Assembly (NCBI RefSeq): GCF_026790145.1
Contig: NZ_JALAMS010000001.1
Location: forward strand, 682,001 to 746,000
Reading direction: 5' to 3'
Length of the DNA stretch: 64,000 nucleotides
Origin: Bacillus_I endophytica_A
Lineage (GTDB): Bacteria > Bacillota > Bacilli > Bacillales > Bacillaceae_H
Below, in pieces: positions 15,553 through 23,835 of the stretch (positions are counted from its first letter, which is position 1; every line of letters starts with the position of its first letter). The notes beneath the pieces were generated by a model, which worked only from the letters and a program-made list of their open reading frames with translations, made no database searches and was not told the DNA's origin. A program made the position numbers and the translations under genes.

Positions 15553-15675
15553 GAAAACAAGCTTTTATGTTAGAAGCCAAACTGTCACGTTTGACTGTAT
15601 GGTTTTTGTATTGTATGATTAATTTAATTAAAATGAAAGAGGTGATAGGATGGGGCAGAGTATCGGATAAGTGAA

Positions 15676-16071
15676 TTGGCTCAAAAAGCTAATGTATCTA
15701 AACGGACAATTGATTATTATACAACAAAAGGGTTATTAAAAGCTGTTCGTTCTCCATCAAACTATCGCTTCTATTCGGAGCAAGCTTTAGAAGACCTCAA
15801 ATTTATTGAGCAATGTAAAAATGAACATATGCCTTTGTGTGAAATTAAACAGCGCTTAGATATGGTTCGCTCATTAGAAAAAGACAATGAGGCTCTTAAA
15901 AAACAGGCTGAATATTTAGAAGGACGGATGGAACGGCTAGAACACGATATTTGTGAGCTTTTGCCTTTTTTTCAGCTGTTAAATGACGGGGAAAAACGTA
16001 CAATAAATCACAAATTGTCCAATCGTAGCTCAGCACTTATGAACTCGCTAGCATCATTGCGAAATATTTGA
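15676..16071 (+). CDS. MerR-family regulator, start region appears frameshifted
   Basis: 131 residues from TTG 15676: MerR helix-turn-helix (NVSKRTIDYYTTKGLL), then a coiled coil (about 60-95) and a polar tail. The natural N-terminus seems to be upstream: the same frame encodes AEYRISE just before this TTG but has no start codon, only a TAG further up. An ATG with a good SD (GAGGTGATAGG) at 15650 is one base out of frame and stops after six codons. One extra G in the GGGG run would join them. A sequencing error, a disabling mutation or use of TTG are all possible. Confidence 0.7.
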   Translation: MAQKANVSKRTIDYYTTKGLLKAVRSPSNYRFYSEQALEDLKFIEQCKNEHMPLCEIKQRLDMVRSLEKDNEALKKQAEYLEGRMERLEHDICELLPFFQLLNDGEKRTINHKLSNRSSALMNSLASLRNI

Positions 16072-16140
16072 GCTTATTCGTATAAAAGTTAGTCTGAATA
16101 TTTAAAAATAAAGATATAATAGTAAAAATTTTGGATTATT

Positions 16141-16186
16141 AGGAGGTGACACCTCGCTTACTTTTGGTAAGTGGGGGCTTTATTTG
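16141..16186 (+). promoter_or_regulatory. SD - hairpin - TTG translation start of CNNM gene
   Basis: AGGAGGTG (16141-16148) lies 35 nt before the TTG (16184). CCTCGCTTAC (16152-16161) pairs with GTAAGTGGGG (16167-16176) over 10 bp, including two G-U pairs, with a TTTTG loop. Looping this out leaves 10 nt. It is the most stable of the three copies. Confidence 0.75.
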
Positions 16187-17551
16187 GACATATTAAACTT
16201 GGTGCTTGTGGCGATTTTGATCGCCTTAACTGCTTTCTTCGTAGCATCGGAGTTTGCCATTGTGAAAGTGAGGAGCTCACAAATTGATCAGCTCGTTGCA
16301 GAGGGAGGACGAAATGCTCTTGCAGCTAAAAAAGTCGTCTCACATCTTGATGAGTATTTATCAGCGTGTCAGCTTGGTATTACTGTAACAGCTCTAGGAT
16401 TAGGATGGCTTGGTGAGCCAACTGTTCAAAGGTTGCTTAACCCGCTGTTTGTAGAGCTGAATATACCATCTACACTTTCTCATATTCTTACATTTGGTAT
16501 CGCATTTGCTTCTGTAACGTTTTTACACGTTGTTGTTGGGGAGCTTGCACCAAAAACAGTAGCCATTCAAAAAGCTGAGCAAGTGACGCTTTTATCAGCG
16601 CGTCCTCTTATTTTGTTCTACAAAGTAATGTATCCATTCATTTGGGTATTAAACGGTTCAGCTCGTTTGTTTGTAGGAATGTTTGGACTTCGTCCAGCAA
16701 GCGAACATGAGATGGTTCACTCGGAAGAAGAGCTCCGTCTTTTGCTATCTGAAAGCTATAAAAGCGGCGAGATTAACCAATCTGAGTTTAAATATGTAAA
16801 TAAAATCTTTGAATTTGATGATCGTGTAGCGAAAGAAATTATGGTTCCTCGTACAGAGATGATAAGTCTTTCAAAGGATGAGTCTATTACAAAAGCAATT
16901 GAGATTATCCGTGAAGAAAAATTTACTCGTTATCCGATTATTGACGGAGATAAAGATCATATTATCGGGTTATTAAATGTAAAAGAAATGTTTGCAGATC
17001 TTGTTCACGAAAAACAGCCAGACGAAAAGTCACTTGAACAATATACGAGACCAATCATTCAAGTAATTGATTCTATTCCAATTCACGATCTTCTGCTTAA
17101 AATGCAAAGAGAGCGAATTCATATGTCAGTCTTAATTGACGAATATGGTGGAACAAGCGGTCTTGTAACTGTTGAAGACATTTTAGAAGAAATTGTGGGC
17201 GAAATTCGCGATGAATTTGACACAGACGAAATCCCAGAGATTCGTAAAATTAAAGAAAACCACTATCTTGTTGATGGAAAATTACTTGTAAGTGAGATTA
17301 ATAACTTATTAGGAATTGAAATTGACGATGAAGACATTGATACTATTGGAGGATGGATTCTAACAGAAAAGCTTGATGTGAAACAAGGAGACGTTGTCGA
17401 GCACGGAGAATTCAAATTCAAAGTGGTAGAAATGGATAGCCATCACATCAAGTATATTGAAGTAACAAAACCATCTGCTCCAAGGTTGCTAAAAACGCAG
17501 CAAGCGTCAGCTCCAATGCAGACGGCACAGCAGTCTGAAGCAATGTCTTAA
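16184..17551 (+). CDS. CNNM/CorC-type membrane transporter protein (third paralogue)
   Basis: 455 residues: DUF21 membrane domain (1-190, SEFAIVKVRSSQI; HLDEYLSACQLGITVTALGLGWLGEPT), CBS pair (AKEIMVPRTEM; IDEYGGTSGLVTVEDILEEIVGEIRDEFD), CorC_HlyC domain, and a 25-residue Ala/Gln/Ser-rich tail absent from the other copies. Predicted divalent-cation exporter by family. TTG start. TATAAT at about 16119 gives a plausible -10 just upstream of the structured leader. Confidence 0.9.
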   Translation: MDILNLVLVAILIALTAFFVASEFAIVKVRSSQIDQLVAEGGRNALAAKKVVSHLDEYLSACQLGITVTALGLGWLGEPTVQRLLNPLFVELNIPSTLSHILTFGIAFASVTFLHVVVGELAPKTVAIQKAEQVTLLSARPLILFYKVMYPFIWVLNGSARLFVGMFGLRPASEHEMVHSEEELRLLLSESYKSGEINQSEFKYVNKIFEFDDRVAKEIMVPRTEMISLSKDESITKAIEIIREEKFTRYPIIDGDKDHIIGLLNVKEMFADLVHEKQPDEKSLEQYTRPIIQVIDSIPIHDLLLKMQRERIHMSVLIDEYGGTSGLVTVEDILEEIVGEIRDEFDTDEIPEIRKIKENHYLVDGKLLVSEINNLLGIEIDDEDIDTIGGWILTEKLDVKQGDVVEHGEFKFKVVEMDSHHIKYIEVTKPSAPRLLKTQQASAPMQTAQQSEAMS

Positions 17552-17570
17552 TAACAGAAGAAAGAAATGA

Positions 17571-17602
17571 AAACAGCTAATCGCTTTTGCGATTAGCTGT
17601 TT
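17571..17602. terminator. Bidirectional terminator
   Basis: AAACAGCTAATCGC/GCGATTAGCTGTTT stem with a TTTT loop, between convergent genes; it overlaps the mscS-family stop codon. Confidence 0.85.
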
Positions 17603-18693
17603 GCGCGTTGAAATTGATTTTCAGCAAGTGGATGGTCATTTTGCTGGACAACAAGCGTTTGTGTTGGATATGCAATAGAAACGTCGTACTTTTCTAAAAT
17701 ACCGATTATTTTATAGTTTACATCTTCACGAATGCGAAGATACTCTACATAGGCAGTGTTGCTAGAGAAAAAGTAAACAAGTAAATCAAGGCTAGATTGA
17801 CTAAAGTCTTCAAAACGAACAATAATGGTTTCTTTATCAACTTCATCATGATTTTCAAGCATACTTTGAATTTCTTCCACACACGCTTTCACGACGTGAA
17901 GAGGCGTATTGTATGTCAAACTTAACGTGAAGGAAACTTGACGTTTTCCCATCTTAGACCAGTTAATAATCGATTCACTTGAAAGGGTCGCGTTTGGTAC
18001 AGTAACAAGCGCCTGATCAAATGTTCGTACTTTTGTACTTCGGAACGTAATATCTTCTACAACCCCTTCAACACTTGGTGTTTTAATCCAATCTCCCATT
18101 GTAAAAGGTTTTTCTGTAATGATAATAATCCCGCCAAAAAGGTTTGCGATTGCATCCTTTGCCGCAAGAGCAAATGCTAATCCTCCAATCCCAAGGCCTG
18201 CTACAAATGTACTTACGTTAAAGCCCCACTCTTGTGCAATAATAGAAATTGCCATAACAATAACAAGTGAGCGAATAAGCTTTTGTACAAATGGAATAAT
18301 AATTCTATCAACTTGAATATCAAATTTTTTAATAAAGGTAGCCATGAAAATAGCAGTTGAGCCTGCTACATTGTAAACTCCCCATCCAATCATCGCGATA
18401 AATAATGAACGAAAAAGATGACGATGAAGATCATGCTCTAGCACTGTAAATGGGAAATATTTAAGTGCTAACTGAAGGCCAATGATAACAAATAGCCATC
18501 TTATTGGCTTTTCAAAGCCTTCTAATATTGTCGTAATAAGATTAATTCGTTTATGACGAGCAAAACCAAGAACAAGTTTGAAAAGGTATGACGTAAATAG
18601 TTTGCGAAGTCCTAAAAAGATAACAAAGATCACTACTGCTATTCCAATTCTTTTCCATGTTTCAATATCAATGTTTAAACCTAAGATTTCCAA
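17593..18693 (-). CDS. MscS-family small-conductance mechanosensitive channel
   Basis: 366 residues. Several N-terminal helices, then the pore helix and MscS core (VSTFVAGLGIGGLAFALAAKDAIANLFGGI), followed by the beta domain (FTMGDWIKTPSVEGVVEDITFRSTKVRT) and the alpha/beta C-terminal vestibule. Opens under membrane tension to release solutes. It resembles B. subtilis YkuT. The TTG start giving MEILGLNID was chosen for GGAGGG 6 nt upstream; a longer frame exists to 18732. Confidence 0.88.
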   Translation of the reverse strand: MEILGLNIDIETWKRIGIAVVIFVIFLGLRKLFTSYLFKLVLGFARHKRINLITTILEGFEKPIRWLFVIIGLQLALKYFPFTVLEHDLHRHLFRSLFIAMIGWGVYNVAGSTAIFMATFIKKFDIQVDRIIIPFVQKLIRSLVIVMAISIIAQEWGFNVSTFVAGLGIGGLAFALAAKDAIANLFGGIIIITEKPFTMGDWIKTPSVEGVVEDITFRSTKVRTFDQALVTVPNATLSSESIINWSKMGKRQVSFTLSLTYNTPLHVVKACVEEIQSMLENHDEVDKETIIVRFEDFSQSSLDLLVYFFSSNTAYVEYLRIREDVNYKIIGILEKYDVSIAYPTQTLVVQQNDHPLAENQFQRANS

Positions 18694-18883
18694 GCCTTTC
18701 CCTCCAAATATATAAATCTCACGCCTAATCATTCTATTAAAATAGTAACAAATGCATATATATGATACCCTTTAATTAGCATGATTATACTTATAATAAA
18801 ACTTTTTGATAAGATTTAAAAGAGTAAAGAGAAATGCTATCTTAGAAAAGTAAACAAGATGAAATAATTAAGGAGGAAGAATA

Positions 18884-19984
18884 ATGAATGAACGATTAAA
18901 AAAAGTAACAACATGGTTAGAGGAAGAAAACATTGATGGAGCTTTTTTCACTTCAACAGAAAACGTATTTTATCTTAGCGAGTTTTATACAGATCCACAT
19001 GAGCGTCTTTTAGGTTTATTAGCATCAAAAAAAGGAGATGCGATTCTCATCCTTCCTAAAATGGAAGCAACACAAGCGAGAGATGCAGGATGGGAAGATA
19101 AAATGCTATCATATGAAGATCATGAAGATCCATGGGAGATTCTTGGTCAAAAAATAAGTGAGCTTGGGCTTCAAGGAGCAGAAGAGGTAGCAATTGAAAA
19201 AGAAGTTTTAACATACGAAAGAGCTGAAAAACTTAGTGAGATTTTCGAAAAAGCGAGCTTTGTGGATGGATCGAAGAAGATGAACGAACTTCGTCTTATT
19301 AAAGAAGAAAAAGAAATTGAGATCTTGAGAAAAGCAGCACAGCTTGCGGACTATGGAGTTGAAGTAGGGGTAAAAGCGTTAAAAGAAGGCGTTACAGAAA
19401 TGGACGTTGTTGCAACAATTGAATATGAGCTCAAGCGAAAAGGAATTCGTGAAATGTCATTTTCAACGCTTGTACTTTTCGGAGAAAAATCAGGCCAGCC
19501 CCACGGTAATCCAGGAAACCGCCCTTTGAAGAAGGGCGATTTTGTACTTTTTGATCTTGGTGTTGTGCTTGACGGGTACTGCTCAGATATTACAAGAACA
19601 GTTGTTTATCAAAGCGTAAGTGATAAACAAAGAGAAATTTATGATACAGTACTTCGAGCTAGCAATGCTTCACTCGAAGAGAGCCGTCCAGGAACAAGAA
19701 TTGGTGATCTTGATATTGTAGCACGAGATACAATTGAGAGAGCAGGTTATGGGGAGTACTTTACGCATCGCATTGGGCATGGACTAGGAATTAGCGTTCA
19801 TGAGTTTCCATCAATGAGTAAAAATAACGACGGAGCGTTAAAAGAAGGAATGGTTTATACAATTGAACCTGGTATCTATCTCTCAGATCTTGGAGGAGTT
19901 CGAATTGAAGATGATGTATTAGTTACAAAGGATGGATATGAAACCCTCACAAAATTTCCAAAAGAGCTTCTCGTTATTTCTTAA
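18884..19984 (+). CDS. M24B metallopeptidase, Xaa-Pro dipeptidase type
   Basis: 366 residues: N-terminal creatinase-like domain (1-130) and C-terminal pita-bread fold. Metal ligands seen: Asp in LFDLGVVLDGYCSD (two Asp), His in HRIGHGLG, Glu in YTIEPGIY, Glu in GVRIEDDVL. Cleaves X-Pro dipeptides in the cytosol. Resembles B. subtilis YkvY/PepQ proteins. TAAGGAGG precedes the ATG. Confidence 0.88.
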   Translation: MNERLKKVTTWLEEENIDGAFFTSTENVFYLSEFYTDPHERLLGLLASKKGDAILILPKMEATQARDAGWEDKMLSYEDHEDPWEILGQKISELGLQGAEEVAIEKEVLTYERAEKLSEIFEKASFVDGSKKMNELRLIKEEKEIEILRKAAQLADYGVEVGVKALKEGVTEMDVVATIEYELKRKGIREMSFSTLVLFGEKSGQPHGNPGNRPLKKGDFVLFDLGVVLDGYCSDITRTVVYQSVSDKQREIYDTVLRASNASLEESRPGTRIGDLDIVARDTIERAGYGEYFTHRIGHGLGISVHEFPSMSKNNDGALKEGMVYTIEPGIYLSDLGGVRIEDDVLVTKDGYETLTKFPKELLVIS

Positions 19985-20099
19985 TAAATTGTGAACAAGT
20001 GGTGACACTAATAAGAAAAGGAATTTTTTAAAACGCTATTTTCTTGTTTTCACTCCTCAATATATGGTCTAATTTGGAGGAGGGAAGGAGCTACAAAAA

Positions 20100-20324
20100 A
20101 TGAATGAACCTAATGAAAATGAAGATGAATACAGAAAAGGAAAGCGAATATTTTGGCTAATTTGGATTGTTCCAATTATAGGAGCACTTGTTGTGGCGGC
20201 TGTGGCCTTTTTAATGCAGCCAACGCCAAATGAAAAGCCTCGTGATATTGGACCACCAGCGCCAAAAGTTCCTCATGAACAGTCAACAAGCTATATAGTA
20301 GATATGGATCACTTTCATATTTAA
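20100..20324 (+). CDS. Small single-pass membrane protein (74 aa)
   Basis: A charged N-terminal 17 residues, one membrane helix (about 18-40, FWLIWIVPIIGALVVAAVAFLM), then a Pro-rich external segment ending HFHI. AAGGAG at 9 nt supports the ATG. No family recognised. Own terminator. Confidence 0.6.
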   Translation: MNEPNENEDEYRKGKRIFWLIWIVPIIGALVVAAVAFLMQPTPNEKPRDIGPPAPKVPHEQSTSYIVDMDHFHI

Positions 20325-20356
20325 AAAAGAAGCACAAAAAGTGCTTCTTTTTTTAT
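20323..20356 (+). terminator. Terminator of 74-aa membrane protein gene
   Basis: AAAAAAGAAGCAC/GTGCTTCTTTTTT stem with an A5 loop. Confidence 0.9.
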
Positions 20357-20413
20357 GGAGATTTGTCATTATAACAGAAAGTTCGCAATAAGCTAGTATT
20401 AAACGTTAGCGAG

Positions 20414-20767
20414 GTGTTGCCCGTTGGTTTAGCTCCGTTTTCACCCGTATATTCTACCTCTCTGTTAGTGGATCATTTGTTAGTTCAGCTGCAAGCAATG
20501 AATGAAAATCAAATTCATCATGTTATTTATGGGAGTAGGCGAAGCAATCACTATTGGGAACGTCTTGTACCAAATCGAAATTGGGACGAGATTGATAAAA
20601 TCATTAGACTTGTAATTCAAACAGGACAAGATCAAAAATATAAAAAAATTTTTAAGCGTACAAAGAGGATTGAGGGAGAACCTGTTGAAGTTGTTTATTT
20701 ACAATTAAAAGACGGATCCTACAAACTTTCAAACGCATGGATAAACTTCGAAGGAAAAACGTTATAG
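20414..20767 (+). CDS. Possible orphan polymorphic-toxin-type domain protein
   Basis: 117 residues at most. The C-terminal ~90 (from NENQIHHVIYGS) carry HHVIYGS, HYWERLVPNRNWDEIDKII, VIQTG and a closing EVVYLQL...SNAWI. This pattern recalls the small 'polymorphic toxin type 35' (predicted RNase) domains that form the C-termini of LXG-like toxins. No LXG, RHS or other export domain is attached. The start is uncertain: GTG 20414 sits inside its own GAGGTG, and the first ~28 residues may not be translated. An SMI1/KNR4-like gene follows by 83 bases, the usual immunity partner. The family call is from memory and tentative. Confidence 0.5.
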   Translation: MLPVGLAPFSPVYSTSLLVDHLLVQLQAMNENQIHHVIYGSRRSNHYWERLVPNRNWDEIDKIIRLVIQTGQDQKYKKIFKRTKRIEGEPVEVVYLQLKDGSYKLSNAWINFEGKTL

Positions 20768-20850
20768 CATGCTGAGAAAGTGGTGCGCCGTGTACTGCTT
20801 TTTTTATATTTTATTTATAAAATTATTTGTGAAAAGAAAGGAAGAAAAAA

Positions 20851-21291
20851 ATGAAAAAATTTCAGTATTTGCAAAGCTATGTTCATAAGAAACCTTTAAC
20901 ATCTTTTCCTGCCGCTCTTCACGTTTTCTTTCCTGCTTCTTCTCAAGAAATCAAACAATGTGAGCAGTATTTTACGGGAGGATTACCAAAGGAGCTTGCC
21001 GTTTTTTATAAAGAAGTAGGATTTGGATTTGTGTATCCTGAAGCGTCCCAGCGGTTGTTTAATCGGATTATCAGTCCTTCAGAATTAATAGAGCTATCTT
21101 CTAGAGAAGCGACAATGCTACCATTTTTAGAAGTAAAAGAGGATATTTATATGTTCATAGATCATACAGGCTCTATTTATTGGCAACATGAACGAATTGC
21201 AACAGATATTAGAGATTTGTTGGCTAAAATGGAGCAGCGGTTAACATTTTTCTTAAGAGGTTCATCTTTCACATTATCTTTACTCGCTTAG
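20851..21291 (+). CDS. SMI1/KNR4 (SUKH)-like protein, candidate immunity protein
   Basis: 146 residues. SUKH-like features: an N-terminal acidic/aromatic stretch, LPKELAVFYKEVGFGF (the typical LP..L..FY...G.G pattern), then alternating beta segments (YMFIDHTGSIYWQ). SUKH proteins commonly neutralise contact-dependent or LXG toxins. Its position straight after the toxin-like ORF supports that role. AAAGGAAG precedes the ATG. Could alternatively be a house-keeping SUKH protein. Confidence 0.6.
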   Translation: MKKFQYLQSYVHKKPLTSFPAALHVFFPASSQEIKQCEQYFTGGLPKELAVFYKEVGFGFVYPEASQRLFNRIISPSELIELSSREATMLPFLEVKEDIYMFIDHTGSIYWQHERIATDIRDLLAKMEQRLTFFLRGSSFTLSLLA

Positions 21292-21304
21292 ATTTCAGAA
21301 AATT
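21290..21304 (+). promoter_or_regulatory. CodY-like box
   Basis: The 15 bases at this position match 13 of 15 positions of the CodY motif AATTTTCWGAAAATT and lie 56 bases before the small gene at 21360. A single motif hit is weak evidence. Confidence 0.3.
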
Positions 21305-21359
21305 GAAACTTATAGCCTTTCTTTTCGTATTACTGTAATAAGGAAAGGGAGGGGAAAAG

Positions 21360-21578
21360 ATGAACTTTTTTGTAATAGGAGCCATTATTTTATTATTTAT
21401 GGCAGGTATTATTCTTTTGCTTGTAAATATGAGTAATGATGAAAAGAAAAAAGAGAGAAAGAAAAGAAGCAAAGTGTCAAGCGATGCTGGCCATACGAGC
21501 GGTTTTAGCTTTTTTGCAAGTGATTCAAGTTCGTGTGATAGTGGCGGAAGTGATGGCGGTGGAGGAGGATGTGATTAG
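21360..21578 (+). CDS. Small membrane protein with Ser/Gly/Cys-rich tail
   Basis: 72 residues: one membrane helix (about 3-23), a lysine-rich segment (EKKKERKKRSK), then a low-complexity tail rich in Ser, Asp, Gly and Cys ending in GGGGGCD. AAAGGGAGGGG just before the ATG supports it. Function unknown. The Gly-Cys tail could bind metal, which is speculation. Confidence 0.65.
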   Translation: MNFFVIGAIILLFMAGIILLLVNMSNDEKKKERKKRSKVSSDAGHTSGFSFFASDSSSCDSGGSDGGGGGCD

Positions 21579-21588
21579 AGATTTAAAA

Positions 21589-21620
21589 GAGGTGGATGCG
21601 TACGCATCCGCCTCTTTTTT
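21589..21620. terminator. Bidirectional terminator
   Basis: GAGGTGGATGCG/CGCATCCGCCTC perfect 12-bp stem (21589-21600 with 21603-21614) and T6, between convergent genes. Confidence 0.9.
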
Positions 21621-21624
21621 GATA

Positions 21625-22542
21625 TTAACCGTTTGTGATGTCCCGTTTTGAGAAGACAAAATAGGCAGCAAATAAAAAGACGGCAATGTGAACAATTTGG
21701 ACAATAAATGTAAATGATACGTCTTCAGCTCCGACAAGGGAAGTATTCGCAAAGAATAAATATTTTGCCCAGTCGAATTTTGACTGAAGGAAGAAATCAA
21801 TTGCGTTACTTGAAAGCATAAGGAAAATAGAAATCCCAACCGCAATGGCGTTCGCTTTAAAAACAGTCGCAAGCGCAAATGCTAAAATAGCGACAAGTAA
21901 GATGTCTATAATCCCATAAAGATAAGACAAAAAGAAATCTCCATCAATAGCAACTTCTTTAATTCCACTTACAGAACTCATATCAAAAATTGTAGCGCTT
22001 GTTTCAAATCCAAACAAGATGATTCCGATAAGGAAACAAGAAGCAAGCAATACAGCAAGAAAGACAAGAGAAGTTAAGAAAATAGCAATAAGTTTTGATG
22101 TTAAAATCTTATAGCGTTTAAACGGACGAATCATAAGAAGTTTAATACTTCCAAAAGAGAATTCACTCGAAACCGTTGTTGCTGCGATTACAACCATAAA
22201 TAGAGCAACAAAGGAGATTAAAAAGGTAGATTCATTTAAAAATTGAGGAAGTGTATATCCATAAGGATTAATATTTTTATCAAGTGCAAGCTGATTTTTC
22301 GCAATATTTTCTTGAGCAAACTGCTTCTCATCATCTGACGCTTTCGAGTCATTTAGCGTTTTTTGATCATCGTTGATTTCATCTTGCACCGTCTGTTTCC
22401 AGTCATCTCCTGCAAGGAAGTTAGTTGTTTGCTGACTAATGATGGCAATTCCAATTGCCGCAACTACGGTTAAAATCAGCATTACGAGCGTTCCGCGACG
22501 TCTAAAAATTTTCATCCATTCATTTTGTACTAAACTCATCAT
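21625..22542 (-). CDS. ABC-2 type transporter permease
   Basis: 305 residues with six predicted membrane helices and a large extracellular loop (about 38-100, Asp/Lys-rich) between helices 1 and 2, the layout of ABC-2 permeases such as B. subtilis YhcI. ATGA overlap with the ATPase gene shows tight coupling. Substrate unknown; relatives export antimicrobial peptides or lipids. Confidence 0.85.
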   Translation of the reverse strand: MMSLVQNEWMKIFRRRGTLVMLILTVVAAIGIAIISQQTTNFLAGDDWKQTVQDEINDDQKTLNDSKASDDEKQFAQENIAKNQLALDKNINPYGYTLPQFLNESTFLISFVALFMVVIAATTVSSEFSFGSIKLLMIRPFKRYKILTSKLIAIFLTSLVFLAVLLASCFLIGIILFGFETSATIFDMSSVSGIKEVAIDGDFFLSYLYGIIDILLVAILAFALATVFKANAIAVGISIFLMLSSNAIDFFLQSKFDWAKYLFFANTSLVGAEDVSFTFIVQIVHIAVFLFAAYFVFSKRDITNG

Positions 22543-23450
22543 TTTTGGTCGCCTCCTGTCATTTCAAAGAATGAATCTTCAAGTGTTTTGCGGACAGGAT
22601 TAAAGCGATAAAGCGTAAATCCATTGTCAAAAAGTTCTTTCATGAGAGGAGAAGCTTCAAGCTTTGTAATTGAAACTTGGACAAGATCTTCTTTTTGCTC
22701 CGCTTTTAGTCCTTTTTCTGTTAAGAAAGCGACAACGTTTTCTGCTTGATCACACTGCAATTCATAAATAGAAGAAGTATCATCCGTACTGTTTTGATTC
22801 ACATCTTGTACGCGAACAAGCTTCCCTTTACTAATAACAACAATACGATCACACATTTGTTCAATCTCAGCAAGTAAATGTGAAGAAACTAACACAGATA
22901 GTCCTCTTTCATGAGAAAGCTTCTTTAAAAGAAGACGGAACTCACGAATACCAGCAGGATCAAGGCCATTTGTTGGCTCGTCCAAAATTAAAAACTTAGG
23001 ATTATGTAGGAGAGCTTGAGCTAAACCTAGTCGCTGCCGCATGCCGAGTGAATATGTTTTCACCTTTTTATCAAGGTAAGAATCAATTTCTAGCCATTCT
23101 GCAACTTCTTTCATTCGTTCCTTTGTAACATTTTTATGCATACGAGCAAAATGGAGAAGGTTCTGACGTCCTGTTAAATAAGGATAGAACTCCGGATTCT
23201 CAACAATTGCTCCAACTCCCTCAAGTGTTTTTTCAAACTCCTGCTTGATGCTGTGGCCGTTAATTAAAACATCCCCGCTATTCATTGAAATAAGGCCAAC
23301 CATCATCCTGATCGTTGTTGTTTTACCTGCGCCGTTTGGGCCAACAAGTCCAATAATCTCGCCTTTTCGAATTGAAAAAGAAAGATTATCAATAATGGTG
23401 TTCTTACCAATTACTTTCTGAAGTTCACGAACTTCAACCATGTTTTCCAT
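22539..23450 (-). CDS. ABC transporter ATP-binding protein (BcrA/YhcH type)
   Basis: 303 residues. Walker A GPNGAGKTT (about 35-43), signature YSLGMRQRLGLAQAL, Walker B FLILDEPTNGLDPAG, H-loop SSHLL; C-terminal ~80-residue DUF4162-like domain. Pairs with the permease downstream. AAAGGAGG 7 nt before the ATG. An inverted repeat lies near the transcription start (23473-23489). Confidence 0.88.
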   Translation of the reverse strand: MENMVEVRELQKVIGKNTIIDNLSFSIRKGEIIGLVGPNGAGKTTTIRMMVGLISMNSGDVLINGHSIKQEFEKTLEGVGAIVENPEFYPYLTGRQNLLHFARMHKNVTKERMKEVAEWLEIDSYLDKKVKTYSLGMRQRLGLAQALLHNPKFLILDEPTNGLDPAGIREFRLLLKKLSHERGLSVLVSSHLLAEIEQMCDRIVVISKGKLVRVQDVNQNSTDDTSSIYELQCDQAENVVAFLTEKGLKAEQKEDLVQVSITKLEASPLMKELFDNGFTLYRFNPVRKTLEDSFFEMTGGDQK

Positions 23451-23472
23451 TCTATTTCCTCCTTTGATAGAT

Positions 23473-23489
23473 TGTGAGTTTCTTTCACA
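23473..23489 (-). promoter_or_regulatory. Candidate operator upstream of ABC genes
   Basis: TGTGA-N7-TCACA inverted repeat 23 bases before the ATPase start, followed on the minus-strand 5' side by TATAGT-like bases. GntR-type regulators often control such transporters, but none is adjacent. Confidence 0.3.
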
Positions 23490-23572
23490 CTATAGTAGTA
23501 CGAAGAAGGAAGAAGTTGGTTTCGTTAAAAGTTCATTTTTAAATAAGTTATTTACTTTCTTTTGAAAATCCA

Positions 23573-23591
23573 TTATCCTTAGTAAGGATAA
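23573..23591. repeat. Perfect 19-bp palindrome next to a Zur box
   Basis: TTATCCTTAGTAAGGATAA, 9-1-9 with no mismatch, shares its right edge with the Zur box at 23590. It may be an operator for a second regulator. I do not recognise the motif. Confidence 0.5.
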
Positions 23592-23610
23592 ATCGTAATC
23601 ATTACGTATT
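23590..23610 (+). promoter_or_regulatory. Zur box (zinc repressor operator)
   Basis: The core TCGTAATCATTACG reproduces the Bacillus Zur operator core TCGTAATNATTACGA except for the last base, with the flanking AAA retained. Zur with zinc represses such sites. It lies 12 bases before a tiny ORF and 226 bases before a MATE gene, in a gap opposite the divergent ABC operon. Confidence 0.6.
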
Positions 23611-23621
23611 GTGAGGGTGCC

Positions 23622-23690
23622 ATGAAGAAAATTAAAGGGTTATTTTTATCTTTAACTGCTTTTTCTATCTTAGAATTTTTAAAAGAATAA
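23622..23690 (+). CDS. Tiny hydrophobic ORF (22 aa) under the Zur box
   Basis: 22 codons, MKKIKGLFLSL... to FLKE: basic start, hydrophobic centre. GTGAGGGTG is a modest ribosome binding site. Could be a translated small peptide, or merely the untranslated leader of the MATE gene. No family recognised. Confidence 0.3.
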   Translation: MKKIKGLFLSLTAFSILEFLKE

Positions 23691-23835
23691 TATGGAATCT
23701 CTTATTTGTTTCTTTCGCATAATCTAAGTTCTGTGTAAGGGGGGAGCGACAAAAATAGAGTGATGAAAGAAGGCGCTAGTGTTGATACATGTTAGCCAGA
23801 ACATTTGCTTTTTAAAAGAGTAAGGAAGTGAAACT

